Shown here piece after piece: positions 27,626-35,759 of a stretch of DNA of 64,000 bases. The notes beneath the pieces are model-generated. The model had not been told where the DNA came from and did not search any database. It saw nothing but the letters and a program-made list of their open reading frames with translations. The position numbers were made by a program, and so were the translations under genes. This DNA comes from Bradyrhizobium sp. 170 (GTDB lineage Bacteria > Pseudomonadota > Alphaproteobacteria > Rhizobiales > Xanthobacteraceae): NCBI RefSeq assembly GCF_023101085.1, contig NZ_CP064703.1, positions 7,564,001-7,628,000 of the forward strand, in the 5' to 3' direction. Positions within the stretch are counted from its first letter, which is position 1. Each line of letters opens with the position of its first letter.

Positions 27626-27961
27626 TCATTCGGCGGGGACAGCCGCCGCCGTCTGGACGCAAAGCCAGACAGTGTTGTTCTCCACCTTGGTCGGATGCGC
27701 GCGCGTACATCCCTCGTCGGGAGCGACCGCCGTACCGCTCTTGAGCTCAATGACGAAATTGTGCAGCGGACAGGTGACGCGCTTGTTGTGAACGATGCCT
27801 TGCGACAACGGTCCGCCCTTGTGCGGACAGCGATCGTCGAGCGCGAACACCTCGTCGTCGGCGGTCCGAAATACCGCAATGTCACCGGACGCCGTTCGCA
27901 CGACGCGCGAGCCGAGAACGGGAATATCGTTCAGCGTCCCGATTTCGATCCATTTCGTCAT
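27626..27961 (-). CDS. nirD: nitrite reductase (NADH) small subunit NirD
   Basis: The 111-residue Rieske-like protein has IEIGTLNDIPVLGSRVV at the start and ALDDRCPHKGGPLSQGIV and CPLHNFVIELKSG in the middle. This is the NirD form in which the two Cys-x-His segments are present (CPH and CPLH), so it may still bind a 2Fe-2S cluster; many NirD proteins have lost these. The ATG overlaps the nirB stop by four bases (ATGA), so the subunits are made together. The reading frame is open far upstream within nirB, but homology begins at this Met. Confidence 0.92.
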   Translation of the reverse strand: MTKWIEIGTLNDIPVLGSRVVRTASGDIAVFRTADDEVFALDDRCPHKGGPLSQGIVHNKRVTCPLHNFVIELKSGTAVAPDEGCTRAHPTKVENNTVWLCVQTAAAVPAE

Positions 27962-30417
27962 GCGAGTTCCAGCTCCGCGAGCGGGGTGAATTCGTTGCGA
28001 TCGACGCCGCGTTTGGCGCGCGCCGCCCAGGGATCGCTTTGCGAAAATTGCTGCGAATAGGCGAAGCGGCTGAACAGGGCTTTGCGGTTGGCGACATCGT
28101 CGACCACCTGCTTGCGGATGGCGTCGAGGCCGACCCGATCGCACCACTTGTACATACGCTCCAGATACCAGCCCTGCTCGCGATAAAGCTGTGTCAACGC
28201 GGCAATGACTTCGAGCGTCTCTTCCTCGGTCGCTACCTTGCCCAGGAACTCGGTTCCCTTGATGTGAAGACCGGCGGCGCCGGCAAAATGGATCTCGAAA
28301 CCGGAATCGACGCAGACGACGCCGACGTCCTTGCAGGTCGCCTCCGCGCAATTACGCGGGCAGCCGGACACCGCAAGTTTCACCTTGGCCGGCGTCCATG
28401 AGCCCCACATAAATTTTTCGATCTTGATGCCGAGGCCGGTCGAATCCTGCGTGCCGAAACGACACCATTCCGAACCGACGCAGGTCTTCACCGTGCGCAA
28501 TCCTTTGGCATAGGCGTGGCCCGACACCATGCCCGCATCGTTCAGATCCGCCCAGACCGCGGGCAAATCCTCCTTCTTCACGCCGAGAAGATCGATGCGC
28601 TGCCCACCGGTCACCTTGACGGTCGGAATCTTGAACTTGTCCGCAACGTCGGCGATGGCGCGCAATTCATCCGGCGTCGTGACGCCGCCCCACATCCGGG
28701 GCACGACCGAATAGGTTCCGTCTTTCTGGATGTTGGCATGGACACGTTCATTGATGTAGCGCGACTGCTGATCGTCGCGATATTCGCCGGGCCAGGTGGC
28801 GAGCAGGTAATAGTTCAGGGCGGGCCGGCAGGAGTGGCACCCGTTCGGCGTCTTCCAGTCCATGAACTTCATGACATCGGGAATGGTCTTCAATCCGTTC
28901 TCGATGATGACGCGCCGCGCGTCGTCATGGCTGTGATCGGTGCACGCGCACATCGGCTTGACCTTCGGGGCCGCCGAATAGTCGCCGCCGAGCGTGAAGG
29001 CGAGAACCTGCTCGACCAGGCCGGTGCAGGACCCGCAGGACGATGATGCCTTGGTGTGGGCACGCACGTCGTCGATCGTGAACAGCTTCTTTTCGCTGAT
29101 CGCCTTGACGATCGTACCCTTGCAGACGCCATTGCATCCGCAGATTTCAGCGTCGTCGCTCATGGCGGCGACCGAGTTCTTGCCGCTATGACCGCCATCG
29201 CCGAGATTGGCGGCGCCGAACACCAGCCGCTCGCGCATTTGCGAAACGTCGGTGCCGTCGCGCAGATGCTGGAAGTACCACGGGCCGTCGATGGTATCGC
29301 CATAGAGCACGGCGCCGATGATTTTCTTGTCGCGCAGAATGATCCGCTTGTAGACGCCGCGGGAAGCGTCCTGCATGACGATCTCTTCCTTGTCCGCGCC
29401 CGGCGCGAAGTCGCCGGCGGAGAACAGGTCGATCCCGGTCACCTTCAGTTTGGTCGAAACGACCGAACCGTCATAGGTGGCAAAACCCTTCATGGCGAGG
29501 TGGTTGGCGCAAACCTTGGCTTGGTCGAACAAGGGAGCGACGAGGCCGTAGGTCTGGCGACGATGCTGCACGCATTCGCCTACCGCATAGATTCGCCCGT
29601 CATAGGTCTGCATGGTGTCGGAGACGACGATGCCGCGCTCGCAATAAAGGCCTGCCTTGCGCGCCAGCTCGACATTCGGGCGGATGCCGACCGCCATCAC
29701 GACCAGGTCGGCGGGCAGTTCCTCGCCGTCGGCGAAGCGCACGCCGGTCACGCGATCCTCGCCCAGAATCGCTTCCGTCTGCGCGGGCATCTTGAATACC
29801 ATGCCGCGCTCTTCCAGCGACTTGCGCAGCAATCCGCCCGCGACCTGATCGAGCTGACGTTCCATCAGCGTGTCGAGCAGATGCACGACGGTGACGTTCA
29901 TGCCGCGCTTCATCAATCCGTTGGCGGCTTCGAGGCCGAGCAGACCGCCGCCGATCACAACGGCATTCTTGTAGCTTGTCGAGGCCTGGACCATGCGCTC
30001 GACGTCCTGAATGTCGCGAAAGCCGATGACGCCCGCCAGGTCCTTGCCCGGAAGCGGCAACATGATCGGGTTCGAACCGGTAGCGATCAGCAGGCGATCG
30101 TAAGGGACCCGCGCGCCTTCCGCAGTGACGACTTCGCAGGTACGCCGATCGATCATCTCGATCATTTCGCCCTTGCGCAGCGTGATGCCGTTATCCTCGT
30201 ACCACTGCTCCGTGTTGAGCATGATGTCGTTGACGGTCTTCTCGCCGGCGAGCACGGGCGACAGCAGAATTCGGTTGTAATTGCCGTATGGTTCGGAACC
30301 GAAGACGGTGATGTCATAGAGATCGGGCGCACGGTCCAACAGCACTTCTACCGTGCGGATGCCGGCCATACCGTTGCCGATCACCACCAACTTTTGCTTG
30401 ATTACTTTCTCGAGCAT
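27958..30417 (-). CDS. nirB: nitrite reductase (NADH) large subunit NirB
   Basis: The 819-residue flavo-haem-iron-sulfur enzyme reduces nitrite to ammonium with NADH. It has an FAD domain (VIGNGMAGIRTVEVL near 10-25), an NADH domain (AVVIGGGLLGLEAANGLMKRG), a BFD 2Fe-2S domain (EICGCNGVCKGTIVKA and SSCGSCTGLVEQ), a second Cys-containing segment, and the sirohaem/4Fe-4S domain with Cys 646, 652, 686 and 690 (CVGSEWCRFGT and SGCPRNCAEATC). The Met at 30417 has GTAGG upstream and begins the family homology. It is the first gene of the operon and divergent from narK, with 650 bases between. Confidence 0.95.
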   Translation of the reverse strand: MLEKVIKQKLVVIGNGMAGIRTVEVLLDRAPDLYDITVFGSEPYGNYNRILLSPVLAGEKTVNDIMLNTEQWYEDNGITLRKGEMIEMIDRRTCEVVTAEGARVPYDRLLIATGSNPIMLPLPGKDLAGVIGFRDIQDVERMVQASTSYKNAVVIGGGLLGLEAANGLMKRGMNVTVVHLLDTLMERQLDQVAGGLLRKSLEERGMVFKMPAQTEAILGEDRVTGVRFADGEELPADLVVMAVGIRPNVELARKAGLYCERGIVVSDTMQTYDGRIYAVGECVQHRRQTYGLVAPLFDQAKVCANHLAMKGFATYDGSVVSTKLKVTGIDLFSAGDFAPGADKEEIVMQDASRGVYKRIILRDKKIIGAVLYGDTIDGPWYFQHLRDGTDVSQMRERLVFGAANLGDGGHSGKNSVAAMSDDAEICGCNGVCKGTIVKAISEKKLFTIDDVRAHTKASSSCGSCTGLVEQVLAFTLGGDYSAAPKVKPMCACTDHSHDDARRVIIENGLKTIPDVMKFMDWKTPNGCHSCRPALNYYLLATWPGEYRDDQQSRYINERVHANIQKDGTYSVVPRMWGGVTTPDELRAIADVADKFKIPTVKVTGGQRIDLLGVKKEDLPAVWADLNDAGMVSGHAYAKGLRTVKTCVGSEWCRFGTQDSTGLGIKIEKFMWGSWTPAKVKLAVSGCPRNCAEATCKDVGVVCVDSGFEIHFAGAAGLHIKGTEFLGKVATEEETLEVIAALTQLYREQGWYLERMYKWCDRVGLDAIRKQVVDDVANRKALFSRFAYSQQFSQSDPWAARAKRGVDRNEFTPLAELELA

Positions 30418-30439
30418 GCTCTGCCTACTAATCCTGGTT

Positions 30440-30516
30440 CCGATGGCCCCACTCGGCAACGCAGCTCTGCATCGCCGATTGGCAAGAAGTATTGATGATT
30501 TGGGAGCGCCCATCGG
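30440..30516 (-). promoter_or_regulatory. nirB leader with long-range complementary segments
   Basis: The predicted nirB leader (about 130 nt) contains CCGATGG (complement of 30510-30516) within a short GCCC/GGGC hairpin, and its exact complement CCATCGG near the start codon (complement of 30440-30446). A further TCGGC...GCCGA stem lies between. Alternative folds are possible, as in attenuated leaders. No U tract follows, so transcription attenuation is only a possibility. Confidence 0.25.
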
Positions 30517-30559
30517 CGGGCAGAGAACCGTCGACTATGACGATTGATATCTTGGGTAT

Positions 30560-30574
30560 TCAAGAGGCGTGCCA
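30560..30574 (-). promoter_or_regulatory. candidate sigma54 promoter for nirB-nirD-nasA
   Basis: On the minus strand the sequence reads TTGGCACGCCTCTTGAA: a full -24 box (TGGCACG) and, at the correct spacing, TTGA where the -12 box is normally TTGC. It lies about 143 bases before the nirB start. The single mismatch at the usually conserved -12 C weakens the call. Nitrate assimilation is under NtrC/RpoN control in rhizobia (established). Confidence 0.5.
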
Positions 30575-30687
30575 ACACCAGACCCGTAATTTTCCGGGCG
30601 CAACGCACGGCTTCAGCCGATGAATCGGTAATTGGCGGCAGCTGCGCGCGCGCGAATGCCCAAAAAATCATCTACGGGGGCTATCCA

Positions 30688-30703
30688 TTGTGCACAGCAC
30701 CAA
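30688..30703. promoter_or_regulatory. possible activator-binding dyad between nirB and narK
   Basis: TTGTGCACAGCACCAA is an imperfect dyad centred on ACA, placed between the two divergent sigma54-type promoters at distances usual for an enhancer (about 125 and 240 bases). The half-sites GTGC/GCAC resemble parts of NtrC sites but in the opposite order to the NtrC consensus, so the protein that binds here is uncertain. The rest of 30575-30932 shows nothing else. Confidence 0.25.
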
Positions 30704-30932
30704 TGCTTAACCACGAGCGGGCGTTCATTTGCCCGCGAAAATGTCACGGCACGGACAGGCGGCCTTTCAGGAGCGCTTTTCCGCTGATGACCGGCACCGC
30801 ATAATAAAACACCAAAATGCGCGTTCGAGCGGCTGTTTTTGCCAACAAACAGAGCAGTGACCGCCTTCGCGGCCGGTTGTCCCCCCGCAGCAAGGCACTG
30901 CAAATACACGCAAAGTGGCGCGCTCGTTGTTC

Positions 30933-30947
30933 TGGCACACGAATTGC
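30933..30947 (+). promoter_or_regulatory. sigma54 (-24/-12) promoter for narK operon
   Basis: CTGGCACACGAATTGCT carries TGGCAC, five bases, then TTGC, an exact match to the RpoN consensus TGGCACN5TTGC with the preferred flanking C and T. Transcription would start near 30958, about 114 bases before the narK ATG. This fits nitrogen-limitation control by NtrC (family knowledge). Confidence 0.75.
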
Positions 30948-30950
30948 TGA

Positions 30951-30985
30951 CGTTGCGACACCAGAGTGTGTCTCAACGAAGAGAC
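30951..30985 (+). promoter_or_regulatory. narK leader: overlapping hairpins, one with an AACGAA hexaloop
   Basis: The first bases of the predicted narK transcript can form GACAC-CAGAGT-GTGTC (30957-30972) or GTCTC-AACGAA-GAGAC (30970-30985). The two share three bases, so they are mutually exclusive. The second has a six-base loop with A at position 1 and G at position 4, the features bound by ANTAR-domain antiterminators such as NasT/NasR. Only one such hexaloop was found, whereas the described ANTAR target has two. As DNA, 30951-30978 is an inverted repeat over the start site and could instead be a protein-binding site. Confidence 0.4.
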
Positions 30986-31026
30986 GACCTCTCGCTTTCC
31001 AAAATTCAATCCCTTTGTGCCGAGAT

Positions 31027-31044
31027 CACCGCGCTTGCGCGGTG
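31027..31044 (+). promoter_or_regulatory. GC-rich hairpin in narK leader
   Basis: CACCGCG-CTTG-CGCGGTG is a perfect seven-pair hairpin with a four-base loop, ending 27 bases before the narK start. It lacks a U tract. It could slow RNA polymerase or shield the start region and so be the element that an upstream antiterminator acts on (inference). Confidence 0.4.
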
Positions 31045-31071
31045 TCACGCGCCGATGTTCGAGGCTGCTCG

Positions 31072-32331
31072 ATGAAGTTTGCTGAATTCAAGAAGGCTGG
31101 CCACTGGCCCACGCTGCTCGCCGCCTTCCTCTATTTCGACATAAGCTTCATGGCTTGGGTCGCGCTCGGTCCGTTGATCGTCTACATCGCGCAAGACATG
31201 AACTTGGCCGTCGACGAGAAGTTTACCCTCGTCGCCATCCCGGTGCTGGCCGGCGCGCTGCTGCGGGTTCCGATGGGCATCCTCGCCGATATCATCGGCG
31301 CCAAGCGGACCGGGATCATCGCGCAAGTCGTCGTCATCATTGCAACGGCCTGGGTTTGGTACTTCGGCCTCAACAGCAAGCTTGCGATCGAGGTCTTCGG
31401 TCTCGGGCTCGGCATCGGTGGTGCGTCTTTCGCGGTGGCGCTGCCGCAGGCAAGCCGCTGGTATCCGCCGCAATATCAGGGCGTGGTGATGGGGATCGCC
31501 GGCGCCGGCAATATGGGTGTCGTGCTCGACACGCTGTTCGCACCGACGATCGCCGAACATTGGGGCTGGCAGGCCGTGTTCGGGGTGCTGCTCGTTCCGA
31601 TGCTGCTGATCCTCGCCTACTACGTTTTCGCCGCCAAGGATGCGCCCGGAGAACGGAAGCCGATCTCGCTGAAGGCCTATGGCACCTTGCTGCGCGATCC
31701 CGACAGCCGCTGGTTCATGTTCTTCTACTTCATTACCTTCGGCGGTTTTGTCGGGCTGGCCAACGCGTTGCCGCTGTATTTCACCGTGCAGTATCATGTG
31801 TCCGGCGTCGCGGCGGGCCTCTTGGTGGGCTTGATCGTCGCTTTCGGCTCCGGCTTCCGGCCGGTCGGCGGCATGATCGCCGATCGCATCGGCGGCATCC
31901 GTTCATTGTCTATATTGTTTGGGGTCGTCGTGGCGGCGTACCTCGTCATTGCCTTCATGCCGGAAGGGCCGGCCGCATCGACGCCTGCGGGTTGGGGGCT
32001 CACCCAGCTGCCGCGAATTGCGTGGGTATCAGTGCTGCTGTTCTCGATCGGCGTGCTCGCGCTCGGCATGGGTAATGGCGCGGTATTCCAGCTCATTCCG
32101 CTCCGCTTCCGTCACGAGATCGGCATGATGACGGGCATGGTCGGCTGCGCCGGCGGCATCGGCGGTTTCTTCCTTGCCAAGGCGCTCGGCGTCGCCAAGG
32201 GAATGACCGGCGGCTTCGGCGCCGGCTTCCTGTTTTTCGGCCTGCTGGCGTTGCTTGGCTTCCTGGGACTTGCCATGGTCAAGGTCCGCTGGCGCACCAC
32301 ATGGGGCGCCGCATCGGGAGCGCGGGTCTGA
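31072..32331 (+). CDS. nitrate/nitrite transporter, NarK/NasA family (MFS)
   Basis: The 419-residue inner-membrane protein has 12 hydrophobic segments of the major facilitator superfamily. The nitrate signature is visible: LRVPMGILADIIGAKRTG at about 64-81 (with the substrate Arg) and FRPVGGMIADRIGGIRS at about 262-278 (second Arg), plus GNMGVVLDTLFAP and FGGFVGLANALPLYF in the conserved helices. It imports nitrate for the NasA/NirBD pathway. The start at 31072 has GAGG upstream; the frame is open for 85 codons further but without homology. It lies 33 bases upstream of the phosphatase-kinase gene. Confidence 0.92.
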   Translation: MKFAEFKKAGHWPTLLAAFLYFDISFMAWVALGPLIVYIAQDMNLAVDEKFTLVAIPVLAGALLRVPMGILADIIGAKRTGIIAQVVVIIATAWVWYFGLNSKLAIEVFGLGLGIGGASFAVALPQASRWYPPQYQGVVMGIAGAGNMGVVLDTLFAPTIAEHWGWQAVFGVLLVPMLLILAYYVFAAKDAPGERKPISLKAYGTLLRDPDSRWFMFFYFITFGGFVGLANALPLYFTVQYHVSGVAAGLLVGLIVAFGSGFRPVGGMIADRIGGIRSLSILFGVVVAAYLVIAFMPEGPAASTPAGWGLTQLPRIAWVSVLLFSIGVLALGMGNGAVFQLIPLRFRHEIGMMTGMVGCAGGIGGFFLAKALGVAKGMTGGFGAGFLFFGLLALLGFLGLAMVKVRWRTTWGAASGARV

Positions 32332-32364
32332 CGACGCGCGCTGCTAACCTGACAGGCCGCGCGG

Positions 32365-34077
32365 GTGACGATCGGTTCGCAACGAAATCTCGGGGTTCGC
32401 GTCGGCTTCGTCAGCGAGACCGGCAAGCGCTCCGCCAATGAGGATTACGTCGCGACCTGCCTCGGCCGGTCCGGTGTGAGCAACCGCGACATCGTCGCCG
32501 CGGTCGCCGACGGCGTCGGCGGACACAAGGGCGGGCGCGAAGCCGCCGAGCTCGCGGTTCGCTGCTTCATCGACGCCTATTATTCCCTCCCCGAAACGCT
32601 CGGCGTGCGCCGCCGGGCATCGCGTTCGCTGGAAGCCGCCAATAGCTGGATCTACACGCAAGGCCGCACCGATCCCCTGCTCAGCGGAATGAGCTGCGCT
32701 TTCTCCTCGATCATCCTGTCGCGGCGGCAGTGCCACATCATTCACATCGGCGACACCCGCGCCTATCGCCTGAGCGAGGGGCGCCTGGAGCGGCTGACGA
32801 CGGACCACATCGCCGGCCGCGGCGATCTCGCGCATCTGCTCAACCGCGCCATCGGCTTCGAGGATTTTGCCCGCTTCGACTATGCCACCGTCGGACTGCG
32901 CCAGCACGACAGGCTCCTGATCTGCAGCGACGGCGTTCATGGCGTATTGGCCGATCACCGACTCCAGGTGCTGTTGAGCGAGCGCACCTCGCCGGAAGAA
33001 TCCGCACGCGCACTGGTCGACGCGGCGATGGATGCCGGCTCCAGCGACAACATGACCGCCCTGGTGCTCGACGTCGTCGACCTGCCGCCCGCCGACCGCG
33101 ACGAACTCACCCACTCGATCGCGACGTTTCCGATTTTGGACTTGCCCGAAACCGGCGACGTCATCGACGATTTCACGCTCGGCGAAATTTTGTCTGACGG
33201 ACGCTACAGTCGGCTGTTCAAGGCGATCGACAAACGACAAGGCCGCGAACTCGTGCTGAAGTTTCCGCATCCGCGCGTGGCCAGCGAGGGCTCCTATCGC
33301 CTCGCCTTCGTGCGCGAGGCGTGGGTCGCGGCGCGCGTGCGAAGCCTGTGGATCGGAGAAATCGTCGAACTGCCTGCCGAACGGCAGACCCGCCTCTATT
33401 CGGTGATGCCGCTTTACGAAGGCGAGACGCTGGAACAGCGGCTCAACCGCTCGCCGCAACTTTCGCTGTCTGAAGGCATCGGGATCGCGACCAAGCTGGC
33501 GCGCGCGGTCGCGACCTTGCACCGGGCCGGCATCATCCATCGCGACATCAAGCCCGACAACGTGATCCTGCTGAAGGCCGGCGGATTGCGGCTGGTCGAC
33601 CTCGGCGTCGCGCGCGTGCCGCTGCTCGAGGATTTCCCGGCCGAGGACATTCCAGGCACGCCGAGCTACATGGCGCCGGAGCTGTTTGGCGGGCGGACCG
33701 GCGACGAGTTTTCCGATCTCTACGCGCTCGGCGTCACCGTGTACCGGACGTTCACTGCCGCCTATCCCTATGGCGAGATCGAGCCGTTCTCGCGGCCCCG
33801 CTTCGGCAAGCCCGCTTCCCTCTCCCGCTATCGCCCCGACCTGCCGGCCTGGCTGGATGCGGTGGTCGGCAAGGCGCTCAACGTCGATCCGGTGCAGCGC
33901 TACGGCGACGTCATCGAGTTCTCGCACGAGCTCGAGAACGGCGCGATGTGGGCCAAGCCGGCCGCCACGTCACGGCGCTCGCTGTACGACCGCGATCCGC
34001 TCGTTTTCTGGAAGAGCCTGTCCGCAGGCCTGATCGTGCTCGTCATCCTGCTTCTGGCATGGTCGGTACGACATTAG
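32365..34077 (+). CDS. bifunctional PP2C-type phosphatase / Ser-Thr protein kinase
   Basis: The 570-residue protein starts at GTG 32365. Residues 1 to about 245 are a PP2C phosphatase (SETGKRSANEDYV, AVADGVGGHKGG, IHIGDTRAYRLSEG, LICSDGVHGVL, SDNMTALVL, giving the metal-binding Asp set). Residues about 265-530 are a eukaryotic-type kinase with Lys299 in LVLKFPHP, His-Arg-Asp at 392-394 in HRDIKPDNVIL, DLGVAR in the DFG position and SYMAPEL. A membrane anchor occupies the last 25 residues (LIVLVILLLAWSV). Such fusions sit beside nitrate-assimilation genes in several proteobacteria (from memory), which suggests a regulatory link to nitrate uptake. The target is unknown. Confidence 0.88.
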   Translation: MTIGSQRNLGVRVGFVSETGKRSANEDYVATCLGRSGVSNRDIVAAVADGVGGHKGGREAAELAVRCFIDAYYSLPETLGVRRRASRSLEAANSWIYTQGRTDPLLSGMSCAFSSIILSRRQCHIIHIGDTRAYRLSEGRLERLTTDHIAGRGDLAHLLNRAIGFEDFARFDYATVGLRQHDRLLICSDGVHGVLADHRLQVLLSERTSPEESARALVDAAMDAGSSDNMTALVLDVVDLPPADRDELTHSIATFPILDLPETGDVIDDFTLGEILSDGRYSRLFKAIDKRQGRELVLKFPHPRVASEGSYRLAFVREAWVAARVRSLWIGEIVELPAERQTRLYSVMPLYEGETLEQRLNRSPQLSLSEGIGIATKLARAVATLHRAGIIHRDIKPDNVILLKAGGLRLVDLGVARVPLLEDFPAEDIPGTPSYMAPELFGGRTGDEFSDLYALGVTVYRTFTAAYPYGEIEPFSRPRFGKPASLSRYRPDLPAWLDAVVGKALNVDPVQRYGDVIEFSHELENGAMWAKPAATSRRSLYDRDPLVFWKSLSAGLIVLVILLLAWSVRH

Positions 34078-34103
34078 CCCGACGCTCCGGTGGAGCGTCG
34101 GGC
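34077..34103. terminator. strong bidirectional hairpin terminator
   Basis: GCCCGACGCTCC and GGAGCGTCGGGC are perfect 12-base complements separated by the loop GGT. They begin at the last base of the kinase stop codon and lie before the end of the convergent aldehyde dehydrogenase gene. No U tract follows on either strand. Confidence 0.7.
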
Positions 34104-34148
34104 CATGTTACATGAGCGAAGCCAACCGCGTCGGCTTCGCGATCCGGC

Positions 34149-35585
34149 TCACACCCCGGTCTGGGTGATGAACTTGGTGTTGAAATACCCGTCCATCGCC
34201 TCGGTGCCGCCCTCCGAACCGTAGCCGGAATCCTTGACGCCGCCGAACGGCACTTCGGGCAGCGCGAGCCCAAAGCTATTGATCGAGACCATGCCGGCTT
34301 CGATGGCGGCGCCGATCGCGGTCGCCGTCTTGGTCGAGCTGGTGAAGGCGTAGGACGCCAGACCGAACGGCAAGCGGTTGGCTTCCTCGGCCACCTCGTC
34401 GAAGGTCGAGAAGCGGGAGATCAGCGCCAGCGGCCCGAACGGCTCCTCGTTCATCGCGCGCGCATCCTTCGGCACGTCGCTGACCACGGTCGGCTCGTAG
34501 AAGTAACCCTTGTTGCCGACGCGGTGGCCGCCGGTCTCGAGTTTTGCGCCTTTGCCCACGGCGTCCTGCACCATGTCTTCGATGGCGGTGACGCGGCGCG
34601 GATTGGCGAGCGAACCCATCTTCGAATCCGGATCGAGGCCGTTGCCGACCTTCGTCGACTTGGCGCCCTCGACGAACTTGTCGACGAACTCACGGAATAC
34701 GTCGTCCTGCACCAGCATGCGCGTCGGCGAGATGCAGACCTGGCCGGCGTTGCGATACTTCGCCGCCGCCAGAATCTTCGCTGCCGACGTGACGTCGGCG
34801 TCCTTGAACACGATCGCCGGCGCGTGGCCGCCCAGCTCCATGGTGGCGCGCTTCATGTGCAGGCCCGCCAGCGCGGAGAGCTGCTTGCCCACGACGGTCG
34901 ATCCGGTGAAGGAGATCTTGCGGATCACCGGATGCGGAATGAGATACTCCGAAATCTCCGACGGCACGCCGTAGACCAGATTGATCACGCCGTCAGGCAC
35001 GCCCGCATCGACGAACGCCCTGATCAGTTGCGCAGGCGACGCCGGCGTTTCCTCGGGCGCCTTGACGATGATCGAGCAGCCCGCCGCAAGGGCCGCGGAG
35101 AGTTTTCTGACGACCTGGTTGATCGGAAAATTCCACGGCGTAAAGGCCGCGACCGGGCCGACCGGCTCTTTGATCGCGATCTGGTAGATGCCGGGGCCCC
35201 GGGCCGGGATCACCCTGCCATAGGCGCGCTTGGCTTCCTCGGCGAACCATTCGATGACGTCGGCGGCGGCCATGGCTTCCATCTTGGCCTCGGCCAGCGT
35301 CTTGCCCTGCTCCATCGTCATCAGCGGCGCGATCTCGTCATTACGCTCGCGCATGATTTGGGCCGCCTTGCGCATGATCCTGCAGCGCTCGAACGGCGCC
35401 ACCGCCCGCCAGACCTTGAACCCCTTGGCGGCGGCTTCCAGCGCCTCGTCGAGATCGGCACGGTCGGCATGCGCGACGGTGCCGATGGTTTCCTCCGTCG
35501 CCGGGTTGAGCACGGCGATGGTCCTGCCCGACTGGCTCGGCCGCCATTTGCCGTTGATGAACAATTGCGTATTGGAATATGCCAC
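34149..35585 (-). CDS. NAD(P)-dependent aldehyde dehydrogenase, succinate-semialdehyde dehydrogenase (GabD-like) family
   Basis: The 478-residue enzyme has the full ALDH fold: [23 protein letters not shown], the NAD loop [11 protein letters not shown], the catalytic Glu in [16 protein letters not shown], and the catalytic Cys in [24 protein letters not shown] and [15 protein letters not shown] close the domain. The overall pattern is of the GabD/SSADH group, including close relatives that oxidise other semialdehydes. It has no operon partner on its strand; its promoter region faces the SDR gene at 35760. Confidence 0.88.
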   Translation of the reverse strand: MAYSNTQLFINGKWRPSQSGRTIAVLNPATEETIGTVAHADRADLDEALEAAAKGFKVWRAVAPFERCRIMRKAAQIMRERNDEIAPLMTMEQGKTLAEAKMEAMAAADVIEWFAEEAKRAYGRVIPARGPGIYQIAIKEPVGPVAAFTPWNFPINQVVRKLSAALAAGCSIIVKAPEETPASPAQLIRAFVDAGVPDGVINLVYGVPSEISEYLIPHPVIRKISFTGSTVVGKQLSALAGLHMKRATMELGGHAPAIVFKDADVTSAAKILAAAKYRNAGQVCISPTRMLVQDDVFREFVDKFVEGAKSTKVGNGLDPDSKMGSLANPRRVTAIEDMVQDAVGKGAKLETGGHRVGNKGYFYEPTVVSDVPKDARAMNEEPFGPLALISRFSTFDEVAEEANRLPFGLASYAFTSSTKTATAIGAAIEAGMVSINSFGLALPEVPFGGVKDSGYGSEGGTEAMDGYFNTKFITQTGV

Positions 35586-35759
35586 GGACTTGCTCCCTCT
35601 TTTATTGTCGCCGGATGGCGAAATCGGCCGGCTGAAGATCAGGCGCCTTTATGATCGAAGCCCGGCCGGATTGCAAAGCCGATTCAACCGGGTACGGCCC
35701 TGCGACCGGCGCAGGGCGCTTCCGCCGCAGACTGACTTTTCACATCAGGAGAAGACATC

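Noticed and set aside
26996..28060. 354-codon plus-strand frame across nasA, nirD and nirB
   Set aside because: It spans three genes on the other strand and has no motif.
30688..30703. NtrC enhancer call for the TTGTGC-ACA-GCACCAA dyad
   Set aside because: The half-sites are in the wrong order relative to the NtrC consensus GCAC...GTGC, so it was kept only as an unassigned dyad.
31027..31044. Rho-independent terminator before narK
   Set aside because: The hairpin is strong but lacks any U tract and lies 27 bases before the start codon; recorded as a leader hairpin instead.
32344..33927. 527-codon minus-strand open frame
   Set aside because: Antisense to the phosphatase-kinase gene, where all catalytic motifs lie on the plus strand.
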